Shown here piece after piece: positions 1 through 5,714 of a DNA stretch of 5,714 nt. The number at the start of each line of letters is the position of its first letter. Within the stretch, counting starts at the first letter, position 1. The notes beneath the pieces were generated by a model. The model searched no databases, was not told where the DNA came from, and was given only the letters and a program-made list of their open reading frames with translations. This DNA comes from Thermoleophilia bacterium (GTDB lineage Bacteria > Actinomycetota > Thermoleophilia > Gaiellales > Gaiellaceae), in NCBI GenBank assembly GCA_029858755.1, contig JAOUEK010000152.1, forward strand, positions 1 to 5,714, given 5' to 3'. The position numbers and the translations under genes are program-made.

Positions 1-651
1 CGTCTGGTCCGGCCCGGCCGTGAACGTCGTCACGATCACCTCGTCGAACGAGAGGGCGAACGCCAGGAGCGCACCGGCGAGCAAGGCGCTCCGCATCTGG
101 GGGAACGTGACCCGGCGGAACGTCTGCCACGTGTCCCCGCCGAGGTCGCCCGACGCCTCCTCGAACGAGCGCGAGGTGCGGCGCAGCCGCGCCGCCGCGT
201 TGTTGTAGACGAGCACGACGCAGAAGGTGGCATGGCCGACGATGATCGTGAACATCCCGAGCGAGATGCCGGCGGTGTTGAAGGTGGCGTTGAGCGCCAT
301 GCCGGTGACGATCCCCGGCAGAGCGATCGGCAGCAGCAGCAGGAACGAGACCGTGTCCCGCCCGAAGAAGGCGTAGCGCGACACGGCGAGAGCGGCCAGC
401 GTGCCCAGCACGAGCGCGATCGCCGTCGCCCCGAGCCCCGCCTTGACCGAGGTCCACAACGCGTCCCTGACGCCGGGGTTGTCGAAGGCCTTGCCCCACC
501 ACTTGAGCGTCAGCTCCTCCAGCGGCCAGTTCAGGGTTCTTCGCGCGTTGAACGAGTAGAGGACGATCACGACCAGCGGCGCGTAGATGAACACGAGCAC
601 GAGCCACGTGACAATGCGGAGCAGCCAGCGAGTGAGAGGGCGTTCGGTCAT
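1..651 (-). CDS. potC: ABC transporter permease, PotC/YdcV type (3' end cut off by the window)
   Basis: This is the second inner-membrane permease of the polyamine-family importer, seen here as 217 residues with no stop before position 1. It starts MTERPLTRWLLR and has hydrophobic segments near residues 10-32, 71-92, 101-125 and 130-148, with another beginning near 186. The cytoplasmic EAA loop that docks on the ATPase lies at about 165-186 (EASGDLGG, then FRRVTFP). The stretch SFDEVIVTTFTAGP (201-214) is characteristic of PotC-like proteins. Family members are about 260-280 residues, so roughly 45-60 residues are missing. The ATG overlaps the stop of the preceding permease (TGATG, one shared base). 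No clear Shine-Dalgarno precedes it, so translation is probably coupled to that gene. The family call is firm; the substrate is inferred from the neighbours. Confidence 0.93.
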   Translation of the reverse strand, partial: MTERPLTRWLLRIVTWLVLVFIYAPLVVIVLYSFNARRTLNWPLEELTLKWWGKAFDNPGVRDALWTSVKAGLGATAIALVLGTLAALAVSRYAFFGRDTVSFLLLLPIALPGIVTGMALNATFNTAGISLGMFTIIVGHATFCVVLVYNNAAARLRRTSRSFEEASGDLGGDTWQTFRRVTFPQMRSALLAGALLAFALSFDEVIVTTFTAGPDQT

Positions 652-1580
652 CAGACGTGCTCGAAGGCGCCCAGCCGGCGGGCGACGACGAGGTACACGA
701 CCATGATCGCCACGGGCACCGTCGCGTAAGCGGCGGCGAAGGGCAGGTTGTTGGCGATGCCGACGTTCGCGTAGACCACGTTGCCGATGAACTGCGTGCT
801 CGAGACGAGTTGCGGCGTGATGTAGTCGCCGAGCGTGAGCGAGAAGGTGAAGATCGACCCGGCGACGACGGCCGGGAACGCGAGCGGCAGCACCACGCGC
901 CGGAAGGTCGTGCCGGACCTGCCGCCGAGGTCGGAGGAGGCCTCCAGCAGCGAGGACGGGATCCGCTCCAGCCCCGCGTAGACGGGCAGGATCATGTACG
1001 GCAGCCACAGGTACGTGAACGTGATCCACACGGCCGCGTACTGCTTCCACTCGGCGGTGCCGGAGATCTCGAAGGGGCTCGAGAGCCCGAAGGGCGACAG
1101 CAGCCAGTCCAGCAGCCCATCGCGCTGGAACAGGATCTGCCACGCGTAGACCTTCACGAGGTAGCTGGCCCACAGCGGCATCAGCACGGCGATCACGAGC
1201 AGTCGCCTGGTGCGATCGGTCGCGATGCGCGCCATGTAGTAGGCGATCGGGAACGCGATCAGCGCACACGCGGCCGTGACGGCGGCAGCGGTGCCGACGG
1301 TACGGATGGTGATCGTCCGGTAGACGGGGTTCGACGCCAGCTCCTCGAAGTTCTGCAACCCGTAGTCGTGGATCACCTTCCCCGAGAACGGGTCGAGCCG
1401 CCACAGCGAGGTGAGGAAGAGGACGGCGAGCGAGCCCAGGTAGGCGATCGCGAGCCAGCCGATGGGGCCGGCGAGCAGGCCGCCGAGCTGGAGCCGCCGA
1501 TGACGGAAGAGGAACGCGGAGAGGCGGCGCCCCGGGCCGCTGCTCGCCACGACGTCGCTGTCACCGGCTAACTCGCTCAT
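651..1580 (-). CDS. potB: ABC transporter permease, PotB/YdcU type
   Basis: This is the first inner-membrane permease of the importer, 309 residues and close to the usual PotB/YdcU length. A cytoplasmic, Arg-rich N-terminus (residues 1-32) is followed by hydrophobic segments at about 35-59, 95-117, 126-147, 183-203, 233-252 and 283-301. The EAA loop is at 213-232 (EASSDLGG, then FRRVVLP). The motifs SYLVKVYAWQILF (139-151) and TLGDYITPQLV (249-259) are typical of this branch. An in-frame start at 1649 would add 23 low-complexity residues read from inside a stem-loop. I chose 1580 because GAGGAAG and GCGGGA precede it and the protein then has family length. An 85-nt gap separates it from the binding-protein gene; it ends in a TGATG overlap with the next permease. 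Family assignment is firm and substrate inferred. Confidence 0.94.
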   Translation of the reverse strand: MSELAGDSDVVASSGPGRRLSAFLFRHRRLQLGGLLAGPIGWLAIAYLGSLAVLFLTSLWRLDPFSGKVIHDYGLQNFEELASNPVYRTITIRTVGTAAAVTAACALIAFPIAYYMARIATDRTRRLLVIAVLMPLWASYLVKVYAWQILFQRDGLLDWLLSPFGLSSPFEISGTAEWKQYAAVWITFTYLWLPYMILPVYAGLERIPSSLLEASSDLGGRSGTTFRRVVLPLAFPAVVAGSIFTFSLTLGDYITPQLVSSTQFIGNVVYANVGIANNLPFAAAYATVPVAIMVVYLVVARRLGAFEHV

Positions 1581-1591
1581 CGGTCCCGCTT

Positions 1592-1609
1592 CCTCGCGCC
1601 TCCGCGAGG
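1592..1609 (-). promoter_or_regulatory. Small hairpin over the ribosome-binding region of the PotB-like gene
   Basis: CCTCGCG (1592-1598) and CGCGAGG (1603-1609) form a perfect 7-bp stem with a 4-nt loop. In the minus-strand RNA the loop reads GAGG, and the 3' arm ends in the GAGG of the Shine-Dalgarno stretch GAGGAAG, about 11 nt before the ATG at 1580. Folding would partly hide that site and could lower translation of the permease relative to the binding protein. The stem is seen in the sequence; its effect is inferred. It shares two bases with the larger stem-loop next to it. Confidence 0.5.
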
Positions 1610-1650
1610 TGGGGCTCCGAGGCCGGCTCGGCCGGCGTCGGAGCCCCACC
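1608..1650 (-). promoter_or_regulatory. Long intercistronic stem-loop between binding-protein and permease genes
   Basis: Arms 1608-1620 and 1638-1650 are perfect 13-bp inverted complements (GGTGGGGCTCCGA with TCGGAGCCCCACC). Inside them, after one mismatched pair, GCCGGC (1622-1627) pairs with GCCGGC (1631-1636) around a 3-nt loop. It begins 16 nt after the stop codon of the binding-protein gene in the direction of transcription. No U-run follows, so it does not look like a standard intrinsic terminator. Such structures after binding-protein genes are known to protect the upstream mRNA from 3' exonucleases, as in malE-malF. A role here in raising binding protein over permease is inferred. 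Partial attenuation is the alternative. Confidence 0.65.
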
Positions 1651-1665
1651 GCACGGTGGTGCGAG

Positions 1666-2880
1666 CTAGCCCTTGATCTCGGTCCAGGCCGTCACCCATT
1701 CGGAGTAGTCCTTGCAGACCTCCCCGCGATCGTCGCCGCAGTCCGCCTCCGGCGTGCTCCAGTAGGCGACCTGGGCGAAGTACTCCTCGTCATCCGCGTG
1801 GTAGGTGGCGCAATGGTTCGGATCGGAGGTCTGCTCGCACGCGAGCGCGTTCGAGGGCGCCTCGCCGAACCACTCGGCCACGGCGGCGTTCGCCTCCGGG
1901 CTGATGATGTGGTTCATCCACAGGTAGGTGCAGTTCGGGTGCTTGGACGTGGCGGAGATCATCCACGTGTCCGACCACCCGGTCGCGCCCTCCTTCGGGA
2001 GGACGACCTCGACCGGCACCTTCTCGGCGTCGAGCAGGTTCTTGATCACCTGCCACGTGGTTCCGATCACGCTGTCGCCCGACGTGAACTGCTTGATCTC
2101 GTCGGTGTACAGCGACCAGTACTTGCCGATCACCTGCTTCTGCTGCTTGAGGAGGTCGACGGACGCCTGGAACTGCTCGTCGTCGAGCTCGTAGACGTTG
2201 TCGATGCCGAGCTCGGGCTGAGTCGCCTTCAGGTACAGCGCCGCGTCGGCGATGTAGATCGGGCTGTCGTAGGCGGTCACGTTGCCCTTGTACGGCGAGC
2301 TCGAGTCGAACACCGCGCCCCAGCTGTCGGGGGCCGGGTCGACCTTGTCCGTCCGCCACATCAGCAGGTTGGCGCCGCGGCCGTGGGGAACGCCGTACAT
2401 CTGGCCGTCGACCGAGTTGTGCGGCTGGTCCTTCAGCCCCTCGAAGACGTCGGCGTAGTTCGGGATCAGGTCGGTGTCGACGGGTGCGACGTCGCCGCCG
2501 GCGATCAAGCGAAGCGTCGCGTCACCGGACGCCGAGACGCTGTCGTAGTTGCCGGTCCGCATCAGCGTCACCATCTCGTCGGAGGTGTTGCCGAGCTTCG
2601 TGTTGACCTGGCAGCCGGTCTCGTTCTCGAAGTCGGTCACCCAGTCGACGTTCGGGTCGGTGGAACCGTCCTCCACGTACCCGGCCCACGCGACGAGGTC
2701 GACCTGCCCCTCGTCCCGAGCCTGCTGCTGGATCTCCTCCAGCGACGTCCCGAGCCCCTCGACCTGCGTGCTCGACGAGCCGCCGTCGTCCCCGCCGCAC
2801 CCGGCGGCGACGATCGCCAGAGCCCCCACCGTGAGGGCGAGCACGGCCCACAGGCCGAGTCGCCGTCTCTGCTCCTTCAT
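1666..2880 (-). CDS. ydcS: ABC transporter substrate-binding lipoprotein, YdcS/PotD family
   Basis: This is the extracytoplasmic receptor that delivers ligand to the permeases, 404 residues. The signal peptide has RRR at 5-7, a hydrophobic core at 8-26 and a lipobox AAGC with the lipid-anchored Cys28, followed by a Gly/Asp/Ser linker. The mature part closely follows E. coli YdcS as I remember it: AWAGY (64-68), DFENETGC (83-90), [11 protein letters not shown] (116-126), PIYIADAAL (207-215), KATQPELGI (218-226) and PKEGATGW (295-302). Compared with PotD, the ligand-box residues Trp65, Tyr68, Asp205, Trp276, Trp302 and Asp304 appear to be kept, but two others differ. Six further cysteines (90, 317, 348, 357, 381, 389) could form disulfides. 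The start at 2880 follows a purine-rich GGGAGGAAGAGAGGG; its ATGA overlaps the ATPase stop. A longer in-frame start at 2931 would spoil the signal peptide. The ligand is probably an amine such as putrescine or GABA, unproven. Confidence 0.93.
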   Translation of the reverse strand: MKEQRRRLGLWAVLALTVGALAIVAAGCGGDDGGSSSTQVEGLGTSLEEIQQQARDEGQVDLVAWAGYVEDGSTDPNVDWVTDFENETGCQVNTKLGNTSDEMVTLMRTGNYDSVSASGDATLRLIAGGDVAPVDTDLIPNYADVFEGLKDQPHNSVDGQMYGVPHGRGANLLMWRTDKVDPAPDSWGAVFDSSSPYKGNVTAYDSPIYIADAALYLKATQPELGIDNVYELDDEQFQASVDLLKQQKQVIGKYWSLYTDEIKQFTSGDSVIGTTWQVIKNLLDAEKVPVEVVLPKEGATGWSDTWMISATSKHPNCTYLWMNHIISPEANAAVAEWFGEAPSNALACEQTSDPNHCATYHADDEEYFAQVAYWSTPEADCGDDRGEVCKDYSEWVTAWTEIKG

Positions 2881-3914
2881 ACCCTCTCTTCCTCCCTTTC
2901 GACGATCACCGCTTCCTGCTCCGGACGCCACTGCAGCCGCACGCGGCGTCCCTGACTCGCCAGCACCTCGCTCGAGGTCTCCTCCAGGTTCTGGGACAGC
3001 ACCTGGAGCTCACCGCCTCCGTCGAGGGTGACGTGGTACCGGGTCACGGGCCCGACGTACTGGACGTCGTGGACCACACCCTCCTCCACACGCGCACCCG
3101 GTTGCGGCGCATCGCCGTCTCCGAGCACGTGGATCTTCTCCGGCCGCACGGTGTAGCGGCGGCCTCCTCGCTCGATCACGTTCGAGACCCCGACGAAGTC
3201 GGCGATGAACTCGCTCCGGGGGTGCTCGTAGACCACGGCCGGGGGGCCCACCTGCTCGACGCGCCCGCGGTTGAAGACCGCGATCCGGTCGCTCATCGTC
3301 AGCGCCTCCTCCTGGTCGTGGGTGACGTAGACGAAGGTGATCCCGACCTCCTGCTGGATCCGCTTGAGCTCGATCTGCATCTCCTGCCGGAGCTTGAGGT
3401 CGAGCGCGCCGAGCGGCTCGTCGAGGAGCAGCACCTTCGGCCGGTTGACGATTGCGCGGGCCAGTGCGACACGTTGCCTCTGACCGCCCGAGAGCTGCGA
3501 CGGCTTGCGTCCTCCGTAGCCGCCCAGCCGTACCATCTCCAGCGCCTCGGACGCCCGCGCGCGCCGCTCGGCCTTCGCGACGCGCTTCACCGCGAGCCCG
3601 TACTCGACGTTCTGCTCCACGGTCATGTGCGGGAAGAGCGCGTAGTCCTGGAAGACGGTGTTCACCGGCCGGTCGAACGGCGGCTGGCGGGAGACGTCTT
3701 CGCCGGCGAGCTCGATCGTGCCCTCGTCGGGCACCTCGAACCCGGCGATCATCCGCAGGGTGGTCGTCTTCCCCGATCCCGAAGGCCCGAGCATCGTGAA
3801 GAACTCCCCCTGCGCGATCTCCAGGTCGATCGCGTCGACCGCGAGCACGTCCCCGTAGCGCTTGGTGATGCCCTGCAGCCGAACGTCGGGTACCGGCTCA
3901 GGCAGTGGCGTCAA
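2877..3914 (-). CDS. potA: ABC transporter ATP-binding protein, PotA/YdcT type
   Basis: This cytoplasmic ATPase drives the importer and is 345 residues long, normal for the family. Motifs in order are Walker [10 protein letters not shown] (43-51), the Q-loop in [11 protein letters not shown] (Gln89), signature LSGGQ (141-145), Walker B VLLLDEP (161-167), the D-loop GALDLKLR (169-176) and the H-loop His199 in [10 protein letters not shown]-terminal TOBE-like regulatory domain follows, with VRPEKIHVL at 256-264. Nothing catalytic is missing. The start is a TTG placed 5 nt after a perfect GGAGGA (3920-3925); no ATG or GTG lies between it and the conserved [11 protein letters not shown], which leaves TTG as the best choice. 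It overlaps the aminotransferase gene by 17 nt and the binding-protein gene by 4 nt, so all three are surely co-transcribed. The polyamine/opine-type subfamily is clear from sequence; the exact substrate is not. Confidence 0.95.
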   Translation of the reverse strand: MTPLPEPVPDVRLQGITKRYGDVLAVDAIDLEIAQGEFFTMLGPSGSGKTTTLRMIAGFEVPDEGTIELAGEDVSRQPPFDRPVNTVFQDYALFPHMTVEQNVEYGLAVKRVAKAERRARASEALEMVRLGGYGGRKPSQLSGGQRQRVALARAIVNRPKVLLLDEPLGALDLKLRQEMQIELKRIQQEVGITFVYVTHDQEEALTMSDRIAVFNRGRVEQVGPPAVVYEHPRSEFIADFVGVSNVIERGGRRYTVRPEKIHVLGDGDAPQPGARVEEGVVHDVQYVGPVTRYHVTLDGGGELQVLSQNLEETSSEVLASQGRRVRLQWRPEQEAVIVEREEERV

Positions 3915-5169
3915 AGGCGTCCTCCACGACCCGGAAGCCCTCGTCCAGCTCCTCGGCCGAGATCGTGAGCGGCGCGAGCAGCCGGATCACGTTGCCGTCG
4001 ATGCCGCACGAGAGCAGCAGCATGCCGCGCTCGAAGGCGGCGTCGACGATCGCCTTCGCTCGGTCGGCGGAGCGATCGACGAGCTCGACCGCCAGCATCG
4101 GCCCGAGCCCGCGCACGTCACCGATCTCGGGCCGACTCGACGCCAGCTCGTGGAGCCGGGCGCGCATCGTCTCTCCGAGGGCGCGAGCCTCCGCCAGGAA
4201 GCCGGGATCGGCGACCGCGTCCAGCACCGCGACGGCCGCAGCGCACGAGAGCGGGTTGCCGCCGAAGGTGCCGCCGAGGCCGCCCGGGCCGACGGCGTCC
4301 ATCAGCTCCGCGGGGCCCGTGACGGCCGCGAGCGGCAGCCCGCCGCCGATCGACTTCCCGGAGACGAGCAGGTCGGGCTCGACGCCCTGGTAGTGCTCGA
4401 TCGCCCACACCTGGCCGGTGCGCCCGACACCGGACTGCACCTCGTCGTCCACGAAGAGGATCCCGTGCTCGCGGCAGACGTCGAGCAGCCGCGCGGGATA
4501 GTCCGAGGGCATCTCCAGGAAGCCGCCCTCGCCCTGCACCGGCTCCAGCACCACGCACGCGACGGTGGCAGGGTCGACCTCGGCCTTGAACAGCCGCTTC
4601 AGGCCGGCGATCGCGTCGTCGCTGGAGACGCCGCGGTACGGGTACGGCGCCGGCGCCCGGTAGACCTCGGGGGCGAAGGGGCCGAACCCCGCCTTGTACG
4701 GCTTCACCTTCGCGGTCATCGTCATCGTCAGCAGCGTGCGCCCGTGGAAGGCGTTGTCGAAGACGACGACGGCGGGCCTGCCCGTCACCGCCCGCGCGAT
4801 CTTGACCGCGTTCTCGTTCGCCTCCGCCCCCGAGTTGACGAGGAGCGACTTCTGCTCCTCCCCGGTGCACGGCGAGAGCTCCGCCAGCCTGCGGCACACC
4901 TCCACGTACGGCTCGTACACGCCGACCATGAAGCACTGGTGCAGGTACGCGTCCGCCTGCGCCTTGATCGCGTCCACGACCGGGGCGAAGCGATGCCCGG
5001 TGTTCTGGCAGCCGATGCCCCCGGCGAAGTCGAGATAGGTGCGCCCGTCGACGTCGGTCACGCGCGCCCCCTCCGCCTGGGCGACGACCAGCCGAGGCGT
5101 GGCGATGCCTCCCGAGACGTACCGGGCGCGGTCGGCGAGGATGCGGTCGTGATCTGACATCTCGGTCAT
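3898..5169 (-). CDS. gabT: 4-aminobutyrate aminotransferase (GabT-like, class III PLP enzyme)
   Basis: This cytoplasmic PLP enzyme most likely converts GABA plus 2-oxoglutarate to succinate semialdehyde plus glutamate. It is 423 residues from the ATG at 5169, or 420 from an ATG at 5160. Visible family features are YLDFAGGI (45-52), [14 protein letters not shown] (113-126), FHGRT (141-145), EPVQGEGGF (209-217) with Glu214, [11 protein letters not shown] (242-252) with the PLP-ring Asp242, the Schiff-base Lys272 in [10 protein letters not shown], and GGTFGGNP (299-306). The residues that mark E. coli GabT (Ile50, Arg141, Glu211, as I remember them) have counterparts here (Ile52, Arg144, Glu214). 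[16 protein letters not shown] (347-356) and LLLSCG (384-389) also follow GabT. It is the first gene of the operon and overlaps the ATPase gene by 17 nt. Neither ATG has a good Shine-Dalgarno. A related enzyme such as PuuE, or another omega-amine transaminase, cannot be excluded. Confidence 0.9.
   Translation of the reverse strand: MTEMSDHDRILADRARYVSGGIATPRLVVAQAEGARVTDVDGRTYLDFAGGIGCQNTGHRFAPVVDAIKAQADAYLHQCFMVGVYEPYVEVCRRLAELSPCTGEEQKSLLVNSGAEANENAVKIARAVTGRPAVVVFDNAFHGRTLLTMTMTAKVKPYKAGFGPFAPEVYRAPAPYPYRGVSSDDAIAGLKRLFKAEVDPATVACVVLEPVQGEGGFLEMPSDYPARLLDVCREHGILFVDDEVQSGVGRTGQVWAIEHYQGVEPDLLVSGKSIGGGLPLAAVTGPAELMDAVGPGGLGGTFGGNPLSCAAAVAVLDAVADPGFLAEARALGETMRARLHELASSRPEIGDVRGLGPMLAVELVDRSADRAKAIVDAAFERGMLLLSCGIDGNVIRLLAPLTISAEELDEGFRVVEDAFDATA
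3920..3925 (-). promoter_or_regulatory. Ribosome binding site GGAGGA that fixes a TTG start
   Basis: In the minus-strand RNA, GGAGGA is followed by CGCCT and then TTG at 3914. The match and 5-nt spacing are near ideal. It lies inside the last codons of the aminotransferase gene, and is the main reason for calling the rare TTG start of the ATPase gene. Confidence 0.7.
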
Positions 5170-5457
5170 CGGAATCGCAGGAGTATGCCCGCGCGCCCAG
5201 CACCGGCGCCCGGATGGGAAGAAGCGCAGTCTCTCGCGCCCGGGTGGCGGGTGCAACCCCCCCCCACGCGCGAAGCGGGTCCGATGCGAGCGCGCTGCGC
5301 CCCCGGAGCGCCTCCTCGAGACGCCGACGTCGTCGCGCAGGGACCATGGGCGAGCGGAGGCGCCCGACGAGCGTCCTCTCCACGCTCGGGGTGCCGGCGT
5401 CTGGCGACGCTCACCGCCGCTGCCCGCCGTGGCCGCCGACCTGCGCAGGTGGGGGCT
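5170..5457. other. Upstream region of the operon, no gene supported
   Basis: About 290 bases between the aminotransferase start and the transporter remnant. Open frames cross it on both strands, but their products are Arg/Ala/Pro-rich, low-complexity translations with no domain I recognise. The operon promoter should lie here, reading leftward. The best -10-like hexamer is CATACT (5182-5187, minus strand), 12 nt before the ATG, with no matching -35. A second weak pair is TTGCAC (5251-5256) with GAGACT (5228-5233) at 17-nt spacing. Neither is convincing. A run of nine C lies at 5257-5265. I see no operator palindrome. Confidence 0.55.
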
Positions 5458-5488
5458 CTCCCCGAGCCTCCCCGGAGACCTCGGGGAG
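5458..5488. repeat. Inverted repeat (9-bp stem, 13-nt loop)
   Basis: CTCCCCGAG (5458-5466) is the exact reverse complement of CTCGGGGAG (5480-5488). A short inner CTCC/GGAG pairing is also possible. No T-run follows on either strand, so it is not a standard terminator. It lies directly before the recognisable part of the MMPL remnant and interrupts where the conserved transporter sequence would be expected to continue upstream. Confidence 0.5.
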
Positions 5489-5497
5489 CGACAGGGG

Positions 5498-5644
5498 CAG
5501 GGCGTCGGCCTTGCCGTCGCGATCCTGATCGACGCGACGATCGTGCGGGCGGTGTGCTCCCGGCGACGACCAGGCTGCTCGGACGGCGAAGCTGGTAGCT
5601 GCCGGCCTGGCTCGAGCGGCTCCCCCGGCCTCGAGCACGAGCGG
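5498..5644 (+). pseudogene. C-terminal remnant of an MMPL/RND-family membrane transporter
   Basis: Only the end of the protein is recognisable, split over two frames. From 5501, one frame reads GVGLAVAILIDATIVRA, the conserved last transmembrane motif of MMPL-type transporters. Two bases later (from 5554) the next frame continues with VLPATTRLLGRRSW, a stop TAG at 5596-5598, then LPAWLERLPR. A further one-base shift near 5621-5629 restores the first frame with LEHERS. In intact relatives as I remember them this reads continuously, roughly as RAVLLPATMKLLG, then WYLPRWLEWLPRLEHE, so the TAG stands where a Tyr (TAC/TAT) or Trp (TGG) codon would be. The net pattern is one base lost, one nonsense change and one base gained. 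Upstream of 5498 the expected membrane segments (an AAAVMVAVF-like helix) are not recognisable in any frame, so most of the gene is missing or scrambled. Sequence error at a contig end could explain the frame changes but not the missing upstream part. An Ala-rich open tail runs on toward 5714. Confidence 0.68.
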
Positions 5645-5714
5645 TCGGTCGGCGCCGTGCCGGAGCGGGCCGCCGCGCAGGCGAGCCGGCCGGATCCTCG
5701 CCCCGGCTGCGGCC

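Noticed and set aside
657..1571. 304-codon plus-strand open frame opposite the PotB-like permease
   Set aside because: Charged, low-complexity translation that mirrors codon positions of the permease gene.
1581..1649. N-terminal extension of the PotB-like permease to a start at 1649
   Set aside because: It would translate the stem-loop into an Arg/Pro-rich tail, while the ATG at 1580 has upstream GAGGAAG and gives the normal family length.
1608..1650. Rho-independent terminator after the binding-protein gene
   Set aside because: No U-run follows the stem in the minus-strand RNA, and permease genes needed by the same transporter lie directly downstream.
2881..2931. N-terminal extension of the binding protein to a start at 2931
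   Set aside because: It would put 17 charged residues before a clear lipoprotein signal peptide. The ATG at 2880 has a strong purine-rich site and the usual ATGA overlap.
1609..2955. 448-codon plus-strand open frame opposite the binding-protein gene
   Set aside because: Its product is an Arg/Val/Leu/Asp-rich translation with no recognisable domain, and the opposite strand encodes a clear YdcS-type protein. It is a typical antisense shadow in GC-rich DNA.
3033..3968. 311-codon plus-strand open frame opposite the ATPase gene
   Set aside because: Antisense shadow; the minus strand has all ABC ATPase motifs.
3862..5157. 431-codon plus-strand open frame opposite the aminotransferase gene
   Set aside because: Low-complexity product with no motif. 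The minus strand holds a complete class III aminotransferase.
5228..5256. Promoter TTGCAC-17-GAGACT reading toward the aminotransferase gene
   Set aside because: Only about three of six matches in each hexamer, which is expected by chance in this DNA. Recorded only as a weak candidate.
5185..5598. 137-codon plus-strand open frame upstream of the operon
   Set aside because: Only its last 14 codons resemble a protein (VLPATTRLLGRRSW), and these belong to the broken MMPL remnant. The rest is low-complexity and in a different frame from the preceding conserved motif.

Overview
The window comes from a very GC-rich bacterium. Codon third positions are almost all G or C, and long spurious open frames lie opposite every real gene. 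The solute-binding protein carries a lipoprotein signal peptide, and one start codon is TTG behind a strong GGAGGA. Together these suggest a high-GC Gram-positive such as an actinobacterium. That placement is an inference from composition and protein style; there is no rRNA or other marker in the window.

Positions 1-5169 hold one tightly packed operon on the minus strand, read from right to left. First comes a GabT-type 4-aminobutyrate aminotransferase (5169-3898). It is followed by an ABC ATPase of the PotA/YdcT type (3914-2877, overlapping by 17 nt) and a lipoprotein solute-binding protein that closely resembles E. coli YdcS (2880-1666, ATGA overlap). After an 85-nt gap come a PotB/YdcU-type permease (1580-651) and a PotC/YdcV-type permease (651 to beyond position 1, TGATG overlap). 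All parts of a polyamine/opine/phosphonate-family importer are present, in the order aminotransferase-ATPase-binding protein-permease-permease. The likely job is uptake of putrescine, GABA or a related amine and transamination of GABA to succinate semialdehyde. The dehydrogenases needed to complete that route are not in the window.

The only real gap inside the operon (1581-1665) is filled by a 43-nt, nearly perfect stem-loop just after the binding-protein stop codon. A second small hairpin abuts it and covers the Shine-Dalgarno region of the next gene. This layout fits differential expression of binding protein over permeases.

Positions 5170-5714, upstream of the operon, contain no intact gene that I can support. 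On the plus strand, from about 5498 to 5644, is a broken C-terminal piece of an MMPL/RND-family membrane transporter, with an in-frame stop and two compensating frameshifts (or sequence errors). The operon promoter must lie within 5170-5500, but no convincing one is visible. I see no undescribed system. The points of interest are the transporter remnant, the intercistronic hairpins and the altered ligand pocket of the binding protein.
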